From Actinokineospora xionganensis (GTDB taxonomy: Bacteria; Actinomycetota; Actinomycetes; Mycobacteriales; Pseudonocardiaceae): DNA of 64,000 nt. Where the stretch lies: NCBI RefSeq assembly GCF_014323725.1, contig NZ_JABVED010000009.1, positions 186,001 to 250,000 of the forward strand, read 5' to 3'. The stretch's first letter is position 1, and each line of letters begins with the position of its first letter. Shown here one piece after another: positions 43,316 through 56,021 of this stretch. Both the position numbers and the translations under genes were made by a program. The notes under the pieces are model-generated. The model did no database searches, was not told the DNA's origin, and worked only from the letters and a program-made list of their open reading frames with translations.

Positions 43316-44203
43316 TCAGCGGCGCTTCGGAATCGGGATTCTGGCCAGGTCCGTGGCCACCACGATCTCGCCGTCGAACTCCGCCGCGGCTTCCTCGTGG
43401 AACAGGCTCAGATCGTCATAGCGCTGCGAGAAGTGGGTCAGCACCAGCGTCCGCACACCACTCTCCCGCGCGACCCGGGCCGCCTGCCGGGCCGTCAGGT
43501 GGGCATGTTCCTCAGCCAGCGCCGCGTCCGTGTGCAGGTAGGTCGACTCGATCACGAGCATGTCCGCGGCCTCCGCCAGCTCGTACACCGAGTCGCAGAG
43601 GCGGGTGTCCATCACGAAGGCGAACCGCTGCCCCGGTTTCGGCTCGCTGACCCGCTCCAGCAGCTCCCCACCTTCGCGCTGCACTGCGCCGACGGCCGGA
43701 CCGGTGATGCCCAGCTCGGCCAGCTTCTCCGGCAGCAGCCGGCGGGAATCGGGCTCACGCAGCTGGTAGCCGAAGGTCTCGATGCGGTGGTCGAGCCTGC
43801 GGGCGCGCAGTTCGCCGAACCGGCCGGTCGCGATGACGCCTTCGGCCACCACCGGCTCCTCACGGACCCGCGCGACCTCATAGAACGAGCTCGCGCGCCG
43901 CAGGTTGCCGAAGAACTCGGCACCGGAGGCCGGGTAGTGGGCGACGACTTCGCGGGCGACGCCGTCGAGGGAAAGGCGCTGCACGATGCCGGGGACGCCC
44001 AGGCAGTGGTCGCCGTGGAAGTGGGTCACGCACAGCCGGGTGATCGCGCTGACGGACACTCCGGCCAGCGCCATCTGCCGCTGCGTGCCCTCGCCCGGGT
44101 CGAAGAGGAAGACGTCGTCGTCCCAGCGCAGGAAGTAGCCGTTGTGGTTGCGGGCGCGAATCGGCACCTGACTCGCGGTCCCGAGGACGACGAGTTCACG
44201 CAT
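43316..44203 (-). CDS. rnz: Ribonuclease Z
   Basis: The 295-residue metallo-beta-lactamase-fold protein has the zinc motif [15 protein letters not shown], the family N-terminus [22 protein letters not shown], and the later ligands VMDTRLCDS and LTHFSQRY. RNase Z cuts pre-tRNA 3' trailers, which matters where CCA is not encoded, as in the tRNA-Arg of this window. ATG 44203 follows the DUF2550 gene by seven bases, so the genes run together. Confidence 0.92.
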   Translation of the reverse strand: MRELVVLGTASQVPIRARNHNGYFLRWDDDVFLFDPGEGTQRQMALAGVSVSAITRLCVTHFHGDHCLGVPGIVQRLSLDGVAREVVAHYPASGAEFFGNLRRASSFYEVARVREEPVVAEGVIATGRFGELRARRLDHRIETFGYQLREPDSRRLLPEKLAELGITGPAVGAVQREGGELLERVSEPKPGQRFAFVMDTRLCDSVYELAEAADMLVIESTYLHTDAALAEEHAHLTARQAARVARESGVRTLVLTHFSQRYDDLSLFHEEAAAEFDGEIVVATDLARIPIPKRR

Positions 44204-44210
44204 GGACAAG

Positions 44211-44654
44211 CTAGGACGCCCAGGGCAGCCGATGGCCGGGCGGTGCGCTTTCCAGCCACGACAGGAAGCCGGTGAGCACGTCCGGGCCCATCGCGACCTC
44301 GACCCCGGGGGCCGCGCCGCCGTTGGCGTACTCGAAGCGCAGGACACGCGATCCAGCGGGCATGTTCGGGGTCTCGCCGCGTTCGGGCTCACGGCGGTGC
44401 ACGATCTCCAGGCCGTCGCGGCGCAGGACCCGGTCGGGGCCCTTGCGCAGGCTCAGCGCGCGGAACCAGGCGAACTCGTCGCCCTGGTAGCGGCCGACAC
44501 CAAGGTGCCAGCCCTTGCCGGTGTCGTCGATGCGGGTGCGCAGGGCGACGTGAACGCCGCCCGCGCGAAGAAGGCGCAGGCGGCGCAGGACCAGCAAGAC
44601 GAGGAAGGCGAACACGGCGGCGAGGACCAGCACGACCACATCGCTGATGTCCAT
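44211..44654 (-). CDS. DUF2550 membrane protein
   Basis: The 147-residue protein has one N-terminal helix ([18 protein letters not shown]) and a basic cytoplasmic or surface domain. The domain contains [25 protein letters not shown], the DUF2550 core. In mycobacteria the ortholog (Rv1312) follows atpC just as here, 27 bp after the stop. The family is restricted to actinobacteria and its role is unknown. The position suggests co-transcription with the ATP synthase. Confidence 0.9.
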   Translation of the reverse strand: MDISDVVVLVLAAVFAFLVLLVLRRLRLLRAGGVHVALRTRIDDTGKGWHLGVGRYQGDEFAWFRALSLRKGPDRVLRRDGLEIVHRREPERGETPNMPAGSRVLRFEYANGGAAPGVEVAMGPDVLTGFLSWLESAPPGHRLPWAS

Positions 44655-44681
44655 CGGCCGCCCCCGCCCCCTACGCCGACA

Positions 44682-45047
44682 TCAGGAAGACTGCTCGGCG
44701 GCGCGCACGCGGGCGGCTGCTCTCGCGCGCTCCTCGGCGTCCTCTGCGTCGAGTCCGGAACGGGCCTGGGCCACGTCGATCTCGCCCGCGAGCTCGGCGG
44801 ACTCGGCCAGGATGCTCACCGAGTCGCCCGTGACCGAGAGGAAGCCACCATGCACCGCGGCCACGACCGCTTCGCCTTCGGTGGTGATGACCTTGACCAC
44901 GCCACCCTCGACCAGCTGGCCGAGCACGGGCTCGTGACCAGGCATGATGCCGATCTCACCCTCGGTGGTCTGCGCGCTGACGAACGAGCCGGTACCCGAC
45001 CACAGGCGTCGTTCCACGGCGACCAGCTGGACGGACATCTCAGCCAC
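44682..45047 (-). CDS. atpC: ATP synthase epsilon subunit
   Basis: The 121-residue subunit has the N-terminal beta-barrel ([56 protein letters not shown]) and a short C-terminal helical part. It sits on the central stalk with gamma and can inhibit ATP hydrolysis. GTG 45047 is preceded by AAGGAGATAAGC. It is separated from atpD by a 2-kb insertion carrying a sigma factor and its partner on the opposite strand, unlike the usual atpDC adjacency. Confidence 0.94.
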   Translation of the reverse strand: MAEMSVQLVAVERRLWSGTGSFVSAQTTEGEIGIMPGHEPVLGQLVEGGVVKVITTEGEAVVAAVHGGFLSVTGDSVSILAESAELAGEIDVAQARSGLDAEDAEERARAAARVRAAEQSS

Positions 45048-45154
45048 GCTTATCTCCTTAGACTCACGGTTCTTGGGCAGTCTAGATGGTCGGTCGGCAA
45101 CCTCCCCAGCCAGGCCGGTGTCACTCTTTGCATGAGCCACTCCAATCACAGGCG

Positions 45155-45658
45155 GTGACCGACATCGAGGACACCGACTTCACCGAGTTCGTGACGCACC
45201 GCTCGACGTCCCTGCTGCGCACGGCCTACCTGCTCTGCGGCGGCGACCGCGGCGCGGCGGAAGACCTGCTCCAGGACGTGCTCGAACGCGTCTACGCCCG
45301 GCGCAAGCGCGTCAAGGGCAACCCGGAGCCCTACGTCCGGGCGGCGCTGGCCAACGCCTCGGCCAACCGCTGGCGCCACCGGTCGCGCCGGGTGACCGAG
45401 ACGACGTTGGAGCACGTCGCCGAACCGGGCGTGCGCGGCCATGAGGGCAGCGTCGCCGACCGCGACCAGATCGCCCGGGCGCTGGGGGCGCTCCCGCCCC
45501 GAATGCGGGCCGTGCTGGTCCTGCGCTACTTCGACGACCTGTCCGAAGCCGACACCGCCGCCGCACTCGGGTGCGGCACCGGGACCGTCAAGAGCCAGAC
45601 CTCGCGCGGCCTCGACCGCCTGCGCGCCCTGCTGGCCGAACCCGCGACGAAAGGATGA
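45155..45658 (+). CDS. SigE-family ECF RNA polymerase sigma factor
   Basis: The 167-residue protein has sigma region 2 ([37 protein letters not shown]) and region 4 ([40 protein letters not shown]). This is the layout of the actinobacterial SigE (ECF) subfamily. The start at GTG 45155 has AGG upstream. It is followed at once by a single-pass membrane protein gene, so the pair probably forms a sigma/anti-sigma or sensor unit. It is inserted between atpC and atpD. Confidence 0.88.
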   Translation: MTDIEDTDFTEFVTHRSTSLLRTAYLLCGGDRGAAEDLLQDVLERVYARRKRVKGNPEPYVRAALANASANRWRHRSRRVTETTLEHVAEPGVRGHEGSVADRDQIARALGALPPRMRAVLVLRYFDDLSEADTAAALGCGTGTVKSQTSRGLDRLRALLAEPATKG

Positions 45659-45660
45659 GC

Positions 45661-47028
45661 ATGAACACCGACGACCTCACCCGCGCGTTGCGGGACGCCA
45701 CCGACGACATCGAGCCCCGCAGGAGTTTCACCACCGACGTGGTGCGCGGCGGCAGGCGCAGGCAGTTCCGCCGCCGCATGGCGGTCACCGGCACCCTCGC
45801 CGTCGTGATGGCCGCGGGCGTCGTGGTCTCCGTGGCGCCGTGGGCGCCGACACCGCCGGCGATCACCGCCGCCGCCCCGAACCCCATGCTGACCGCGGCG
45901 ACCCGCGGCGACCTGGCAGGCGACGCCGACCTCCTGAGTGACGCGAAGGCGGCGTTCACCAAAGGCATGGCGGCGGCGCCGGGAGCCGACCAGCCCGGAA
46001 ACGCGCTGATCGGCGAACCCCGCGTGTACTGGGCCGGGACCACGCCCGCGGGCAAGGTCGCCATCGTCGTGCAGCAACGGGAGTCGGAGAAAGGGAACAT
46101 GACCGATGTCGACGGCACCGTCGTCGATCTCAGCACTGTTCAGCGGATCGTGATCGGGCTGGTCGCGGGCGACCAGGCCACTGACCGGGCCACCCTGGTG
46201 AACAGTGCCTGGTCGTCGAACCTCGGCGGCTCAGGGGCCGAAAGGCTCGCGTTCCTGTTCGGCCCGAGCGACCGGTACTCGATCGCGTTCAGCGGCGGCC
46301 CGCCGCTGCACGTGTCTCCCGAGTGGAAGATCGGAGACGACGGCCGCGGCATCCGCGAGTGGATGGCGATGAAGGACCTGGACGGGATTTCGTTCCACGA
46401 GTTCCCACGATCGGTGCGCGGTGCCGACGTCCGAGTCGTTCGGGCGAAGGACCCCGCGACCGCGGGCTATCCCGGGGCCTTGATCACCCTGCCTGCCTCT
46501 CTCTACGCGGAGGGCTTCGACCGGCAGAGCAAGCCGATCCCCGTCCGCACGATGGACTGGCCGCAGGACCAGCCGCTGCGCGCGGGTGGGGCCAAGGCCG
46601 CTGCGCTGACCGACGCCCTGGATGTGGGAAGCGAGTTGCAGGCGGCGGGTTACGGCGATCCGTTGGCCCGAGTGGGCGTGACCGGGTTCGAAGTGATCGC
46701 CGATCTGCCGGACGGCGGGAGCGTCGTGGGCATCGAGTACGTGCCCAACGACACCGGCAGCAGGCTCTACCTCGGCTACCGCGACGCGGCGGGCAAGGTG
46801 ACGAAGTGGGCCTACGGCGGCCCGCTGAACGCGGCGGAGCCACTGCCCGTGAACGTGAGGTTGGAGAACGGCCAGGGCACGCTCGTCGCTGCCCGCGGAG
46901 CGGTCCTGCGCTACCGCGTCGACGGGGACTGGATCGACGCGGGCAAGGACGCCGCGCTGCTCCCCGCGAACGCCACCCAAGTCGAGGTGACCAGGGACGG
47001 CACGCCGCCGCTGTTCGTCACCCTGTAG
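45661..47028 (+). CDS. Single-pass membrane protein, partner of the sigma factor
   Basis: The 455-residue protein has a short cytoplasmic N-terminus (LTRALRDATDDIEPRRSFTT, as in proteins that follow SigE-family genes). One helix (MAVTGTLAVVMAAGVVVSVA) and about 390 extracytoplasmic residues without known motifs follow. It has no zinc anti-sigma motif. ATG 45661 is preferred, with AAAGG seven bases upstream; ATG 45655 overlaps the sigma stop. The extracytoplasmic part may be a sensor. The transcript ends at a strong terminator. Confidence 0.75.
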   Translation: MNTDDLTRALRDATDDIEPRRSFTTDVVRGGRRRQFRRRMAVTGTLAVVMAAGVVVSVAPWAPTPPAITAAAPNPMLTAATRGDLAGDADLLSDAKAAFTKGMAAAPGADQPGNALIGEPRVYWAGTTPAGKVAIVVQQRESEKGNMTDVDGTVVDLSTVQRIVIGLVAGDQATDRATLVNSAWSSNLGGSGAERLAFLFGPSDRYSIAFSGGPPLHVSPEWKIGDDGRGIREWMAMKDLDGISFHEFPRSVRGADVRVVRAKDPATAGYPGALITLPASLYAEGFDRQSKPIPVRTMDWPQDQPLRAGGAKAAALTDALDVGSELQAAGYGDPLARVGVTGFEVIADLPDGGSVVGIEYVPNDTGSRLYLGYRDAAGKVTKWAYGGPLNAAEPLPVNVRLENGQGTLVAARGAVLRYRVDGDWIDAGKDAALLPANATQVEVTRDGTPPLFVTL

Positions 47029-47034
47029 GAACAG

Positions 47035-47073
47035 CGAAAGGGCCGGTATCCGCAATGGATACCGGCCCTTTCG
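47035..47073. terminator. Bidirectional intrinsic terminator
   Basis: A perfect 17-bp stem (47035-47051 with 47057-47073; CGAAAGGGCCGGTATCC) with a 5-base loop lies between the sigma-partner gene and atpD. Read in the minus direction it can also end the atp mRNA after atpD. Confidence 0.85.
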
Positions 47074-47089
47074 TCGTGCTTGGCGGCAG

Positions 47090-49476
<2,387 letters not shown>

Positions 49477-49487
49477 GGCTTACCCGG

Positions 49488-51134
49488 TCACTTCTTCGGG
49501 GCGGTCTTGGCGACCTTGATGGTCTCCTGGCCGACCGCGGCCGCGTCCATGGCCTCGGCCTCGGCGTCCTTCACCACGACCGACGAGCCGTCGGAGGCGG
49601 TGAAGTTCTCCTTGAAGGCCTCGACCGCGTTGACCAGGCGCTCCTCGTTGTCGTCCGAGAGAACCTTGTTCACCCGGATCTCCTCGAGGATGCCCTCGTG
49701 GCGGTGGCGCAGGTTCTCCAGCAGCTCCGACTCGAAGCGGCGCACGTCGGCGACCGGAACGGAGTCGAGGTAGCCCTTGGTGCCGATGTAGATCGACACG
49801 ACCTGCTCCTCGACCGCCATCGGCGAGAACTGGCCCTGCTTGAGCAGCTCCATCATCCGGGTGCCGCGGGCGAGCTGGGCCTTGGAGGTGGCGTCGAGGT
49901 CGGAGGCGAAGGCGGCGAACGCCTCCAGCTCGCGGTACTGCGCCAGCTCCAGACGCAAGGTGCCGGAGATCTTCTTCATCGCCTTGGTCTGGGCGGCGCC
50001 ACCGACACGGGAGACCGAGGTACCCACGTTGATGGCGGGGCGCTGACCGGAGTTGAAGAGGTCGGACTCCAGGAAGCACTGGCCGTCGGTGATCGAGATT
50101 ACGTTGGTGGGGATGTAGGCCGAGATGTCGTTGGCCTTCGTCTCGATGATCGGCAGACCGGTCATCGAGCCACCGCCGAGGTCGTCGGACAGCTTCGCGC
50201 AGCGCTCCAGCAGGCGGGAGTGCAAGTAGAAGACGTCGCCCGGGTAGGCCTCACGGCCCGGCGGACGGCGCAGCAGCAGCGAGATGGCGCGGTAGGCCTC
50301 GGCCTGCTTGGTCAGGTCGTCGAAGATGATCAGGACGTGCTTGCCCTGGTACATCCAGTGCTGACCCAGCGCGGAGCCGGTGTAGGGCGCGAGCCACTTG
50401 AAGCCCGCCGAGTCGGACGCGGGAGCGGCCACGATGGTGGTGTACTCCAGCGCGCCCGCCTCCTCCAGCGCGGTCTTGACGCCCGCGATGGTGGAGCCCT
50501 TCTGACCGATGGCGACGTAGATGCAGCGGACCTGCTGCTTCGGGTCGCCGGTCTCCCAGGCCTTCTTCTGGTTGATGATGGTGTCGACGCAGACCGTGGT
50601 CTTGCCGGTCTTGCGGTCACCGATGATCAGCTGGCGCTGGCCGCGGCCGATCGGAGTCATCGAGTCGACGGCCTTGAGGCCGGTCTGCAGCGGCTCCTCG
50701 ACCGGCTGGCGCTGCACGACCGTGGCGGCCTGCAGCTCCAGGGGACGCTGGTCCTCGGCGACGATCTCGCCGAGACCGTCGATCGGGGCGCCCAGGGGGT
50801 CGATGACGCGACCCAGGAAGGCGTCGCCGACCGGGACGGACAGGACGCGTCCGGTCCGCTTGACCTCCTGGCCTTCCTCGATCTTGTCGTACTCACCGAG
50901 GATCGCGGCACCGATTTCACGCGCGTCCAGGTTCAGCGCGACGCCGAGCACCCCGCCCGCGAACTCCAGCAGCTCGTTGGCCATGGCCGAGGGCAGGCCC
51001 TCGACGTGGGCGATGCCGTCGCCGGTGTCGGAAACCGTTCCGACCTCTTCCCGGTTGACGTCCGGGGAGTAGCTGGAGACGTAGTTTTCGATCGCACTGC
51101 GGATCTCGTCCGACGAGATCGTCAGCTCCGCCAT
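49488..51134 (-). CDS. atpA: ATP synthase alpha subunit
   Basis: The 548-residue subunit has the nucleotide motif [29 protein letters not shown], and the Arg-finger region [24 protein letters not shown]. The C-terminus carries an extra 35-residue tail ([20 protein letters not shown]...) typical of actinobacterial AtpA, where it suppresses ATP hydrolysis in mycobacteria. ATG 51134 begins the conserved [18 protein letters not shown]. It lies 49 bp after atpH. Confidence 0.98.
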   Translation of the reverse strand: MAELTISSDEIRSAIENYVSSYSPDVNREEVGTVSDTGDGIAHVEGLPSAMANELLEFAGGVLGVALNLDAREIGAAILGEYDKIEEGQEVKRTGRVLSVPVGDAFLGRVIDPLGAPIDGLGEIVAEDQRPLELQAATVVQRQPVEEPLQTGLKAVDSMTPIGRGQRQLIIGDRKTGKTTVCVDTIINQKKAWETGDPKQQVRCIYVAIGQKGSTIAGVKTALEEAGALEYTTIVAAPASDSAGFKWLAPYTGSALGQHWMYQGKHVLIIFDDLTKQAEAYRAISLLLRRPPGREAYPGDVFYLHSRLLERCAKLSDDLGGGSMTGLPIIETKANDISAYIPTNVISITDGQCFLESDLFNSGQRPAINVGTSVSRVGGAAQTKAMKKISGTLRLELAQYRELEAFAAFASDLDATSKAQLARGTRMMELLKQGQFSPMAVEEQVVSIYIGTKGYLDSVPVADVRRFESELLENLRHRHEGILEEIRVNKVLSDDNEERLVNAVEAFKENFTASDGSSVVVKDAEAEAMDAAAVGQETIKVAKTAPKK

Positions 51135-51183
51135 GTCGTTCCTGCTCTCGCTTCGTTTCTTTGTGGAAAGTTCTAGGGGGTGC

Positions 51184-52008
51184 TCAGCCGGCGAGCCTGC
51201 GCCGGAGCGCTTCAAGCCTGCCAGCTGTGGAGCCGTCGATGACCTCGTCGCCGACCTTGACGACCAGTCCGCCGCCGAGCGACTCGTCGACCTCGACGTG
51301 CAGGCCGATCGGGCGGCCGTAGATCCGCTGCAGGGACGCGGTGAGGCGCTCCTGCTGCTCGGCCGACAGCGGCCCGGCGGAGATCACGTGCGCCACCGAG
51401 CGCTCGCGCCGCTTGGCCGCCTCGCTCGCGAGGCTCTCCAGACCCTCGACGACCGTGCGGCCGCGGGGCTGGCCGACCAGGTTCGCGACCAGGGTCGCGG
51501 TGGTCGGGTCGACCTTGCCGTCGATCAGCCCGTTGATCAGGCTGAGCTTGCCTTCGACGGACGCGGTCCGGTCGGACAGCGCCTGCTCCAGCTCGGTCTG
51601 GTCGGCGATGATGCGGCCGAGGCGGAACAGCTCGTCCTCGACCGCGTCCAGGCGCCCGTCGCGCTCGGCCCGCACCAGCAGCGCGGTCGTCGCCAGCGAC
51701 TCGATGCCGTCGACGAGTTCCCGCGGGCTGGACCAGCGGGCACTGACGGCCGCGATGGTCACCTGCAGGGTGTCGTCGGCGACCTTGCCGCCGAGCAGGT
51801 CCCGGACCAGCCGCTCACGGGCGGCCGGGTCGGTCGAGGAGTCGGCCAGCGTGCGACGCAGGCCGATCTCCCGGTCGAGCAACCCGGCGACCGCGAACAG
51901 CTCCTCGCCCAGGGGGCCGGCGGCGGCTGCGGCGGCGCCCTCCACGACGTCAAGCAACTTCAGCTCGACGGCGGCGAGAGCTTCCCGGCTCGCGGCTTGG
52001 AATGTCAT
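51184..52008 (-). CDS. atpH: ATP synthase delta subunit
   Basis: The 274-residue peripheral-stalk subunit is about 90 residues longer than in E. coli, because an N-terminal segment ([20 protein letters not shown]) precedes the usual domain. This is normal for actinobacteria outside the mycobacteria, where b and delta are fused; here they are separate. The C-terminal [19 protein letters not shown] is the conserved signature. ATG 52008 lies 12 bp after atpF. Confidence 0.95.
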   Translation of the reverse strand: MTFQAASREALAAVELKLLDVVEGAAAAAAGPLGEELFAVAGLLDREIGLRRTLADSSTDPAARERLVRDLLGGKVADDTLQVTIAAVSARWSSPRELVDGIESLATTALLVRAERDGRLDAVEDELFRLGRIIADQTELEQALSDRTASVEGKLSLINGLIDGKVDPTTATLVANLVGQPRGRTVVEGLESLASEAAKRRERSVAHVISAGPLSAEQQERLTASLQRIYGRPIGLHVEVDESLGGGLVVKVGDEVIDGSTAGRLEALRRRLAG

Positions 52009-52020
52009 CTCAGGCGTCCC

Positions 52021-52572
52021 CTAGTTCTTCGCGGGCGCCGAGACGGCGTCGAGCTCGGAGAGGAAACGGTCGACGGTGCCGCGGCGCCGCGTCTCGTCCT
52101 CAAGCGACTCGCCCACCACTCGGCTGGCCAGCTCGACGGCGTGGCGTCCCAGGTCGGCGCGCAGCTCGGCGACGATCTGCGCGCGCTGCGCCTCGAGCTG
52201 AGCCGTGCCCTGAGCCACGATGCGGGCGGACTCGGCCTGGGCCTGGGCGCGCAGCTCTTCCTTGATCTGCTCCGCCTCGGCGCGGGCGTCATCCCGGATC
52301 CGGGCCGACTCGGCCCGAGCCTCGGCGAGCTGCGCCTTGTACTGCTGCAGCGCCTGCTCGGCCTCGGCCTGAGCCTGCTCCGCCTTCTCGATGCCGCCTT
52401 CGATCTTGGCCGTGCGCTCCGCGTACAGCTTCTCGAACCTGGGCGCGACGAACTTCGAGATCACGAACAGCAGCAGCAGGAAGGCCACCAGACCGAGGAT
52501 GACCTCGGACAGGTGCGGCATGACCGGATCCGGCTGCTCCTCGGCAGCCAGATTCAACAGTGCGTTCACCAC
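52021..52572 (-). CDS. atpF: ATP synthase b subunit
   Basis: The 183-residue subunit has one N-terminal membrane helix (VILGLVAFLLLLFVISKFVA) and a long charged helix that forms the peripheral stalk with delta. Two successive GTG codons (52572 and 52569) follow AGGGAGACGTC and either may start. It lies 29 bp after atpE. Confidence 0.95.
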   Translation of the reverse strand: MVNALLNLAAEEQPDPVMPHLSEVILGLVAFLLLLFVISKFVAPRFEKLYAERTAKIEGGIEKAEQAQAEAEQALQQYKAQLAEARAESARIRDDARAEAEQIKEELRAQAQAESARIVAQGTAQLEAQRAQIVAELRADLGRHAVELASRVVGESLEDETRRRGTVDRFLSELDAVSAPAKN

Positions 52573-52601
52573 GACGTCTCCCTAACGAACAAAGGACTGG
52601 A

Positions 52602-52844
52602 TCAGCCGGTGATGAAGTAAATGACCATGCCGATCAGGGCGAGCACCTCGACGAGGACGAAGGTCGTCCAGGCGATGCCCATGAGCTTGCTCTGGGCCTC
52701 CGGCTGACGGGCGGTGCCGTTGATGACCGCGGCCCAGATCAGACCGACGCCGATGCCGGGGCCGATCGCGCCGAGGCCGTAACCGATCGCGGCGAGACCC
52801 GCGTTGATGTTGCTGGCTTCCTGCGCGAGAACCATTGCGCTCAC
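52602..52844 (-). CDS. atpE: ATP synthase c subunit
   Basis: The 80-residue hairpin protein has helix 1 [20 protein letters not shown], the polar loop ARQPEAQSK and helix 2 [16 protein letters not shown]. The proton-binding Glu lies in LVEVLA. There is no Na-binding Gln/Ser pattern that I would trust, so protons are the likely ion. GTG 52844 has AAAGGG nine bases upstream; ATG 52835 is possible. Confidence 0.96.
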   Translation of the reverse strand: MSAMVLAQEASNINAGLAAIGYGLGAIGPGIGVGLIWAAVINGTARQPEAQSKLMGIAWTTFVLVEVLALIGMVIYFITG

Positions 52845-52903
52845 TTGTGTATCCCTTTCGAACTCGGTCCGCGGGTACCCGCGGATCGGGGCTTGGTTTT
52901 CCC

Positions 52904-53683
52904 TTAGTGCTCTTCGGCCAGTGCGCGGCCGATGAAGCTCGCCGCAAGCAACGCGAAGATGTACGCCTGCAGCACCTGGATGAACGCCTCAAGGAAGGTC
53001 ATCGCGATGGCGAAGGCCCAGGCGACCAGCGAAACAGGCTTGAGCACCACCGGCGCCTGCAGGAGCAGGTACTCACCACCAAGGGTGAACACCAGCAGAA
53101 TGAGGTGTCCCGCCAGCATCGCGGCGAAGACTCGGACCGCCAGCATGAGCGGGTCCATGAAGAACTTGAGGAACAGCTCGATCGGGGTGAGCAGCACGTA
53201 GACCAGCTTGGGCACGCCAGGCGGGAACAGCTGGTTCTTGAAGTAGCCCCCGAGGCCGAACTTCCGGATGCCGACGTAGTGGTGGAGTGGATAGACCACC
53301 AGGATCGCCAGCGCCAGCGGGAAGCCGATCTTGGCCATCGTCGGGAACTGGATGATCGGAATGATCCCGAACAGGTTGTTCACCAGGACGAAAGTGAACA
53401 GCGTGAGAATCAGCGGCACAAACGGCCTGAACTCTTTCGAGCCGATCTGCTCGCGAGTGATGTTGTTGCGGCTGAAGTCGTAAACCGACTCGGCGGCGAA
53501 CTGCCACTTGCTCGGGACGACCTTCATGTTCCGCGTCGTAATGAGGAAGAACGTGGCGACGATGATGATGGACAGAACCACCAACACCATCGGCTTCGTG
53601 ACCCCGCCGAAAATCGGCGGGAGGAAAAAGTCCTTAACACCGGGGGGCGCGAACTTGTCACCCTCGGCCAGCAGCCTGCCCAA
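52904..53683 (-). CDS. atpB: ATP synthase a subunit
   Basis: The 259-residue membrane subunit has the essential Arg in [17 protein letters not shown] and the C-terminal [20 protein letters not shown], which line the proton half-channels. The start is a rare TTG at 53683 with GGAAGGAG seven bases upstream. It is the first gene of atpBEFHAGD, 222 bp after the AtpI-like gene; the operon promoter probably lies in that gap. Confidence 0.96.
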   Translation of the reverse strand: MGRLLAEGDKFAPPGVKDFFLPPIFGGVTKPMVLVVLSIIIVATFFLITTRNMKVVPSKWQFAAESVYDFSRNNITREQIGSKEFRPFVPLILTLFTFVLVNNLFGIIPIIQFPTMAKIGFPLALAILVVYPLHHYVGIRKFGLGGYFKNQLFPPGVPKLVYVLLTPIELFLKFFMDPLMLAVRVFAAMLAGHLILLVFTLGGEYLLLQAPVVLKPVSLVAWAFAIAMTFLEAFIQVLQAYIFALLAASFIGRALAEEH

Positions 53684-53905
53684 CTGTGGGCTCCTTCCGG
53701 TTCTCCCGGCCGGCGTTCACTCCGCCGGGGGAATCGTCACGATCAGGACGTAACGTACCTGACTGACTTGGCTTGTCTTCAGGCGGCTACCCGGGTTGTG
53801 CGGACGCCATAACGGCATGCGCGTAACACGGCCACCCCGCCGTCCAGGGCGAACCATATCAGGGAAGTTCAGCTCACCTGACAGGCGTACTGGGTGGCTT
53901 GTGCG

Positions 53906-54361
53906 CTACTTCTCACCAGCGGGAATGATGGTCGGCAGCTTGGTGCGGCGGAAGGCCATCGCCTCGGCGCCCGCGGCCACGAGGATCACCGCGGCCATGG
54001 TCAGCCCAAGCGAGATCCGGTGCAGCTCGTCGACGTTCTTCAAAGCGGTCATGACCAGCAGCAACACCAACAGCTTGCCGACGAATCCGCCCAGCGAGGC
54101 GGCCATCGCGATATGCGGTCCCTGGGCGGCGGTTTTGCGCATAAGGAACAAGGTCAGCAGCGATGACGCGCAGGCAAGGACGCCGCCGACCACCGCGCCG
54201 AGCGCACCCGCTGTGCCATTGACTATGCCGAAGATCACTGCGCATACCACGACAGTGGCGATCGACGGCCACAGCGCGTAACGGAACATCGCCTCCGCCA
54301 GCGTGCGAAGGGCCCGCGCGTGCGGATCCATTTCCGGGGTCTGCTGCTCGTCGTCGCTCAT
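53906..54361 (-). CDS. AtpI-like membrane protein
   Basis: The 151-residue protein has four hydrophobic helices in two pairs, as in AtpI: ATVVVCAVIFGIVNGTAGAL and later GFVGKLLVLLLVMTALK. It lies directly before atpB. AtpI helps assemble the c-ring or handles magnesium in some bacteria but is not essential. Start ATG 54361. The assignment rests on topology and position. Confidence 0.8.
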   Translation of the reverse strand: MSDDEQQTPEMDPHARALRTLAEAMFRYALWPSIATVVVCAVIFGIVNGTAGALGAVVGGVLACASSLLTLFLMRKTAAQGPHIAMAASLGGFVGKLLVLLLVMTALKNVDELHRISLGLTMAAVILVAAGAEAMAFRRTKLPTIIPAGEK

Positions 54362-54488
54362 CGAGGCCTAAGTCTAGGGATCGCCGAGACGACTGACACG
54401 CCCAGGGATGGACATCCCTATTCCGGCGACCCGGCGAATGCGTCCGATAACCCGGTGAAGCGATCACACGGCCCTATCGGCATCGCCG

Positions 54489-56021
54489 CTAAAGCGACCG
54501 CAGTGACCCCCACAGGTCGGACCAGGGTCGGCGGAGCCCTTCGCACAGCCAGACCGGCGCGCCCTGGAAGGTGTTGTCGACGCCGAGCCGGTTGTCCACC
54601 GTCGCGACCCGCGTGACGTGGCCGAAGTGCTCCATCAGGCCTGCCCGCGTGCCGCCGACGTGCAGCACGAGCGTGGCGCTGTCCGGTGGGGCGCCGAAGT
54701 ACCAGTAGCCGCGGTGGGGGCTGTACACAGCGGGCAGGCCGCGCTCCGGCCCGTAGCGGGCGACCGCGCTCGCGGCCCAGTAGTGGTCCGCGACGACGGT
54801 GGCACGGGCTCGGTCCTCGGGTGGCAGGGCCCAGTAGGCGGCGGCCACCGCGTCGGCCAACTCCGGCCAGCCCACGCTCTCCACGCCGATGGGGTTGGTG
54901 GCGGCGCCCTGCCCCGCGAGCGACTCCACCGGCCGGACCGGCAGCAGGGTCAGGACCATGGCGGCGGACAGGGCACAGGCGGGCCACGCCGCCCACGGCA
55001 GCCAGCGGGCGCGGACCCGGTCCAGGCCGACCGCGCCCACCGCCCAGAGCACGGTGAACATGCCGGTCACGTAGTAGCCCTGGCCGAAGGTGAGCACGAA
55101 CAGCAGCACCAGGCCGAACAGGGTCCAGGCGAGGAAGCGGTGCTCGGGCGATCGAAGGGCCCGCCAGATGCCGAAGCCCAGCAGGGGTGCGCCGAGGACG
55201 CCCGCCGAAGCGAGCAGCAGCAGGAAGAAGCCGACGGGCCCGCTGTCGGCCGGGCCCTGCTGGGCGGCGAGGACGCTGCCCATCGCCAGCTGGGGCCACC
55301 CGTTGGCGGCCTGCCAGAGCACCGCGGGCACCGCCCCGGCCGCGGCGATCGCGGTGCCGATCCAGAACATCCGCTTCCGCAAGAGCTCGCGCGGGCCGAA
55401 GGCCAGGATCGCGAGGCAGGCGGCGACCCAGAAGAACACGATGAGGTATTTCGCCTGCAGCGCGACGGCGGTGGCCACGCCGGTCCACAGCAGCAGCCGG
55501 TCGTCACGCAGCCGGATCCACCTGGCCAGCAGCCAGGTGATGACGATCCACAGGAACATGTCGATCGGGGTGGTCGCGAGCACGTGGCCGCCGACGGCGA
55601 GCACCGGCGAGCAGGCGACGGCGGCGGCGGTCAGCACCTGGGCCCGCCGTGAGCCACCCAGTTCCCGGGCGGTCGCCGCCGCGAGCAGCACACCGGCCAC
55701 CGCGCACAGGAGCGCCGGAACCCGCATGGCGACGAGCGAACCGGGGAACATGGTGTCCGCGATCCGGGCGAGCAGCGGCACCAGCGGCGGCTGGTCCGCG
55801 TAAGACCAATCGAGATGGTGCCCCGCGGCCCAGAAGTAGAGCTCGTCGCCGAAGTAGCCGTACCGGCCGCTGGTGAGCAGGAGCAGCAGGGCGAGACCGC
55901 CCGCGATGGCCAGGACCGGCCACTGGTGCGACGCGGCCACGACCAGACCGCGGCTCGACGGCCGCGCCACCTCGGCTGGGTTGGTCGCCTGCTCCTGAGA
56001 CCTGTTTCCGCTGACAGTCAC
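54489..56021 (-). CDS. PMT/ArnT-type (GT39/GT83) membrane glycosyltransferase
   Basis: The 510-residue protein has about 11 membrane helices and the first-loop acidic pair in YGYFGDELYFWAAGHHLDW, the hallmark of GT-C transferases that use polyprenyl-phosphate sugars. GHVLATTPIDMFLW is a second conserved segment. The C-terminal 130 residues form an extracytoplasmic domain. GTG 56021 overlaps the stop of the exporter gene, so it belongs to the NRPS operon. It may glycosylate the peptide product or a cell-wall component; no acceptor can be named. Confidence 0.85.
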   Translation of the reverse strand: MTVSGNRSQEQATNPAEVARPSSRGLVVAASHQWPVLAIAGGLALLLLLTSGRYGYFGDELYFWAAGHHLDWSYADQPPLVPLLARIADTMFPGSLVAMRVPALLCAVAGVLLAAATARELGGSRRAQVLTAAAVACSPVLAVGGHVLATTPIDMFLWIVITWLLARWIRLRDDRLLLWTGVATAVALQAKYLIVFFWVAACLAILAFGPRELLRKRMFWIGTAIAAAGAVPAVLWQAANGWPQLAMGSVLAAQQGPADSGPVGFFLLLLASAGVLGAPLLGFGIWRALRSPEHRFLAWTLFGLVLLFVLTFGQGYYVTGMFTVLWAVGAVGLDRVRARWLPWAAWPACALSAAMVLTLLPVRPVESLAGQGAATNPIGVESVGWPELADAVAAAYWALPPEDRARATVVADHYWAASAVARYGPERGLPAVYSPHRGYWYFGAPPDSATLVLHVGGTRAGLMEHFGHVTRVATVDNRLGVDNTFQGAPVWLCEGLRRPWSDLWGSLRSL

